DNA of 64,000 bases, from positions 434,001 through 498,000 of the forward strand of contig JACRHT010000012.1 in NCBI GenBank assembly GCA_016217545.1. The letters are read 5' to 3'. The position numbers were made by a program, and so were the translations under genes. Numbering within the stretch: the stretch's first letter is position 1; every line of letters begins with the position of its first letter. This DNA comes from Opitutia bacterium. GTDB taxonomy: Bacteria; Verrucomicrobiota; Verrucomicrobiia; Opitutales; Opitutaceae. The notes under the pieces were generated by a model. The model saw only the letters and a program-made list of their open reading frames with translations. It made no database searches and had not been told where the DNA came from. Positions 63,356 to 64,000 of this stretch are shown one piece after another.

Positions 63356-64000
63356 TCAGGACGGGACGCCCGCCAGCTCCAACTCACCGTAAAGCACGGC
63401 CGTGGATACGCGGTTGATTTTCACCGGGACCAGTTCGCCGATCAGGCGTTCGTGCGCCGGGAAATGCACGATGCGGTTGCCGCGCGTGCGGCCCATGAAT
63501 TGCACGCCCTTCTTGTCCGGGCCTTCGACGAGGACTTCCTGCGTCGTGCCGAGGAGCGTGGCGTTGCGGCGGTCAGAGTTTTGCTCAAGCAGGCGCAAAA
63601 GGATCTGATTCCGCTCCTCCTTCACCTCGTCCGGAATCTGGTCGCCCATGTCGGCGGCGGGTGTGCCGGAACGGACGGAGTATTTGAAGACGTAGGCCAT
63701 GTCGTAGTTGCAGGCCTCGAAGAGCGCGCGCGTCTGCTCGAAGTCCTCCGCGGTCTCGCCGGGGAAGCCGACGATGATGTCCGTCGAGAAATACATGTCG
63801 GGCCGCACGCGGCGCAGGTCGTCGACGATCTGCTTGTAGCGGTCGCGCGAGTAGGGCCGGTTCATCAGCCGCAGGATGCGGTCGCTGCCACTCTGCATCG
63901 GCAGGTGGACGTATTCGCAGAGTTTCTCGAGGCGGCCGTAGGCAGCGACGAGGTCGTCCTTGAAGCCGCGTGGGTGCGGTGAGGTGAAGCGGATGCGGCG
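63356..64000 (-). CDS. miaB: tRNA-2-methylthio-N6-dimethylallyladenosine synthase, 5' part outside window
   Basis: The C-terminal 214 residues of a radical-SAM methylthiotransferase. Visible parts are RRIRFTSPHPRGF, CEYVHLPMQSGSDRILRLMN, DIIVGFPGETAEDFEQT and YSVRSGTPAADM, all typical of MiaB, then the TRAM domain (EVLVEGPDKKGVQFMGRTRG). The enzyme adds a methylthio group to i6A37 of tRNAs. The frame runs to the right edge. Its stop codon (63356-63358) directly adjoins the left arm of the IVP cassette. Confidence 0.95.
   Translation of the reverse strand, partial: RRIRFTSPHPRGFKDDLVAAYGRLEKLCEYVHLPMQSGSDRILRLMNRPYSRDRYKQIVDDLRRVRPDMYFSTDIIVGFPGETAEDFEQTRALFEACNYDMAYVFKYSVRSGTPAADMGDQIPDEVKEERNQILLRLLEQNSDRRNATLLGTTQEVLVEGPDKKGVQFMGRTRGNRIVHFPAHERLIGELVPVKINRVSTAVLYGELELAGVPS

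Overview
The window is high-GC chromosomal DNA, almost fully coding, most likely from a member of Opitutaceae (Verrucomicrobiota). That assignment rests on gene content, not on a database match: a TonB-dependent receptor with the VVQLAPFVV-type N-terminal motif, an AraC/XylR-type regulator, a sigma factor paired with a Ser/Thr kinase-TPR protein, a DUF5069 protein, a giant secreted Calx-beta/beta-helix protein, and many palindromic repeats between genes. No rRNA, tRNA, CRISPR array or classical insertion sequence was seen.

Layout. 1-11885: a penicillin-acylase-family hydrolase (cut by the left edge), upp, a small membrane protein, a MazG-like protein, an SAM methyltransferase, two tandem S9 peptidases, RidA, an LpxR-like lipid A deacylase and a BadF-type sugar kinase. 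11893-15267: sigma factor plus kinase/TPR protein. 15277-24114: a pseudopilin, a secreted NlpC/P60-like protein, a 1901-residue secreted lyase-like protein, an EamA transporter and a conserved protein translationally coupled to it. 24170-30488: a carbohydrate-uptake neighbourhood on the minus strand (TonB receptor, XylR-like regulator, acetylxylan esterase). 30635-39394: a defence island with a conserved unknown protein, hsdR, hsdS, an excisionase-type HTH plus PIN toxin pair inserted in the operon, then hsdM. 39452-46545: signalling and haem proteins (response regulator, globin, frameshifted cytochrome c, two tiny membrane proteins, a large hybrid histidine kinase, a REC-kinase). 46574-55114: an ICMT-like methyltransferase, DUF5069, a cyclase-FecR-outer-membrane-protein operon, serA and a beta/gamma-crystallin protein. 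55598-60604: four tandem paralogues of an unrecognised membrane-anchored family. 60636-64000: an MBL-fold hydrolase, gmk, a membrane protein, a four-helix-bundle (IVP/S23-type) cassette and the end of miaB.

The observation I rate most highly is the four-helix-bundle cassette at 62894-63355. It is bounded by inverted arms built from GAGAAC-like hexamers. Both arms recur in the same order and orientation at 45363-45444 with only 16 bp between them, as an internally deleted, non-coding version of the same element would look. The right arm supplies the last codons and the stop of the gene, and the left arm abuts both its start codon and the stop of miaB. This suggests a small, undescribed mobile cassette with a non-autonomous derivative, comparable in logic to REP/RAYT systems. 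Other strong observations are a palindromic repeat inserted in frame inside the MBL-fold protein, the toxin-antitoxin-like pair with 9-bp tandem operator-like repeats inside the type I restriction operon, an S subunit with a long extra C-terminal domain, the four-paralogue array, and several families of double-hairpin repeats sharing one architecture.
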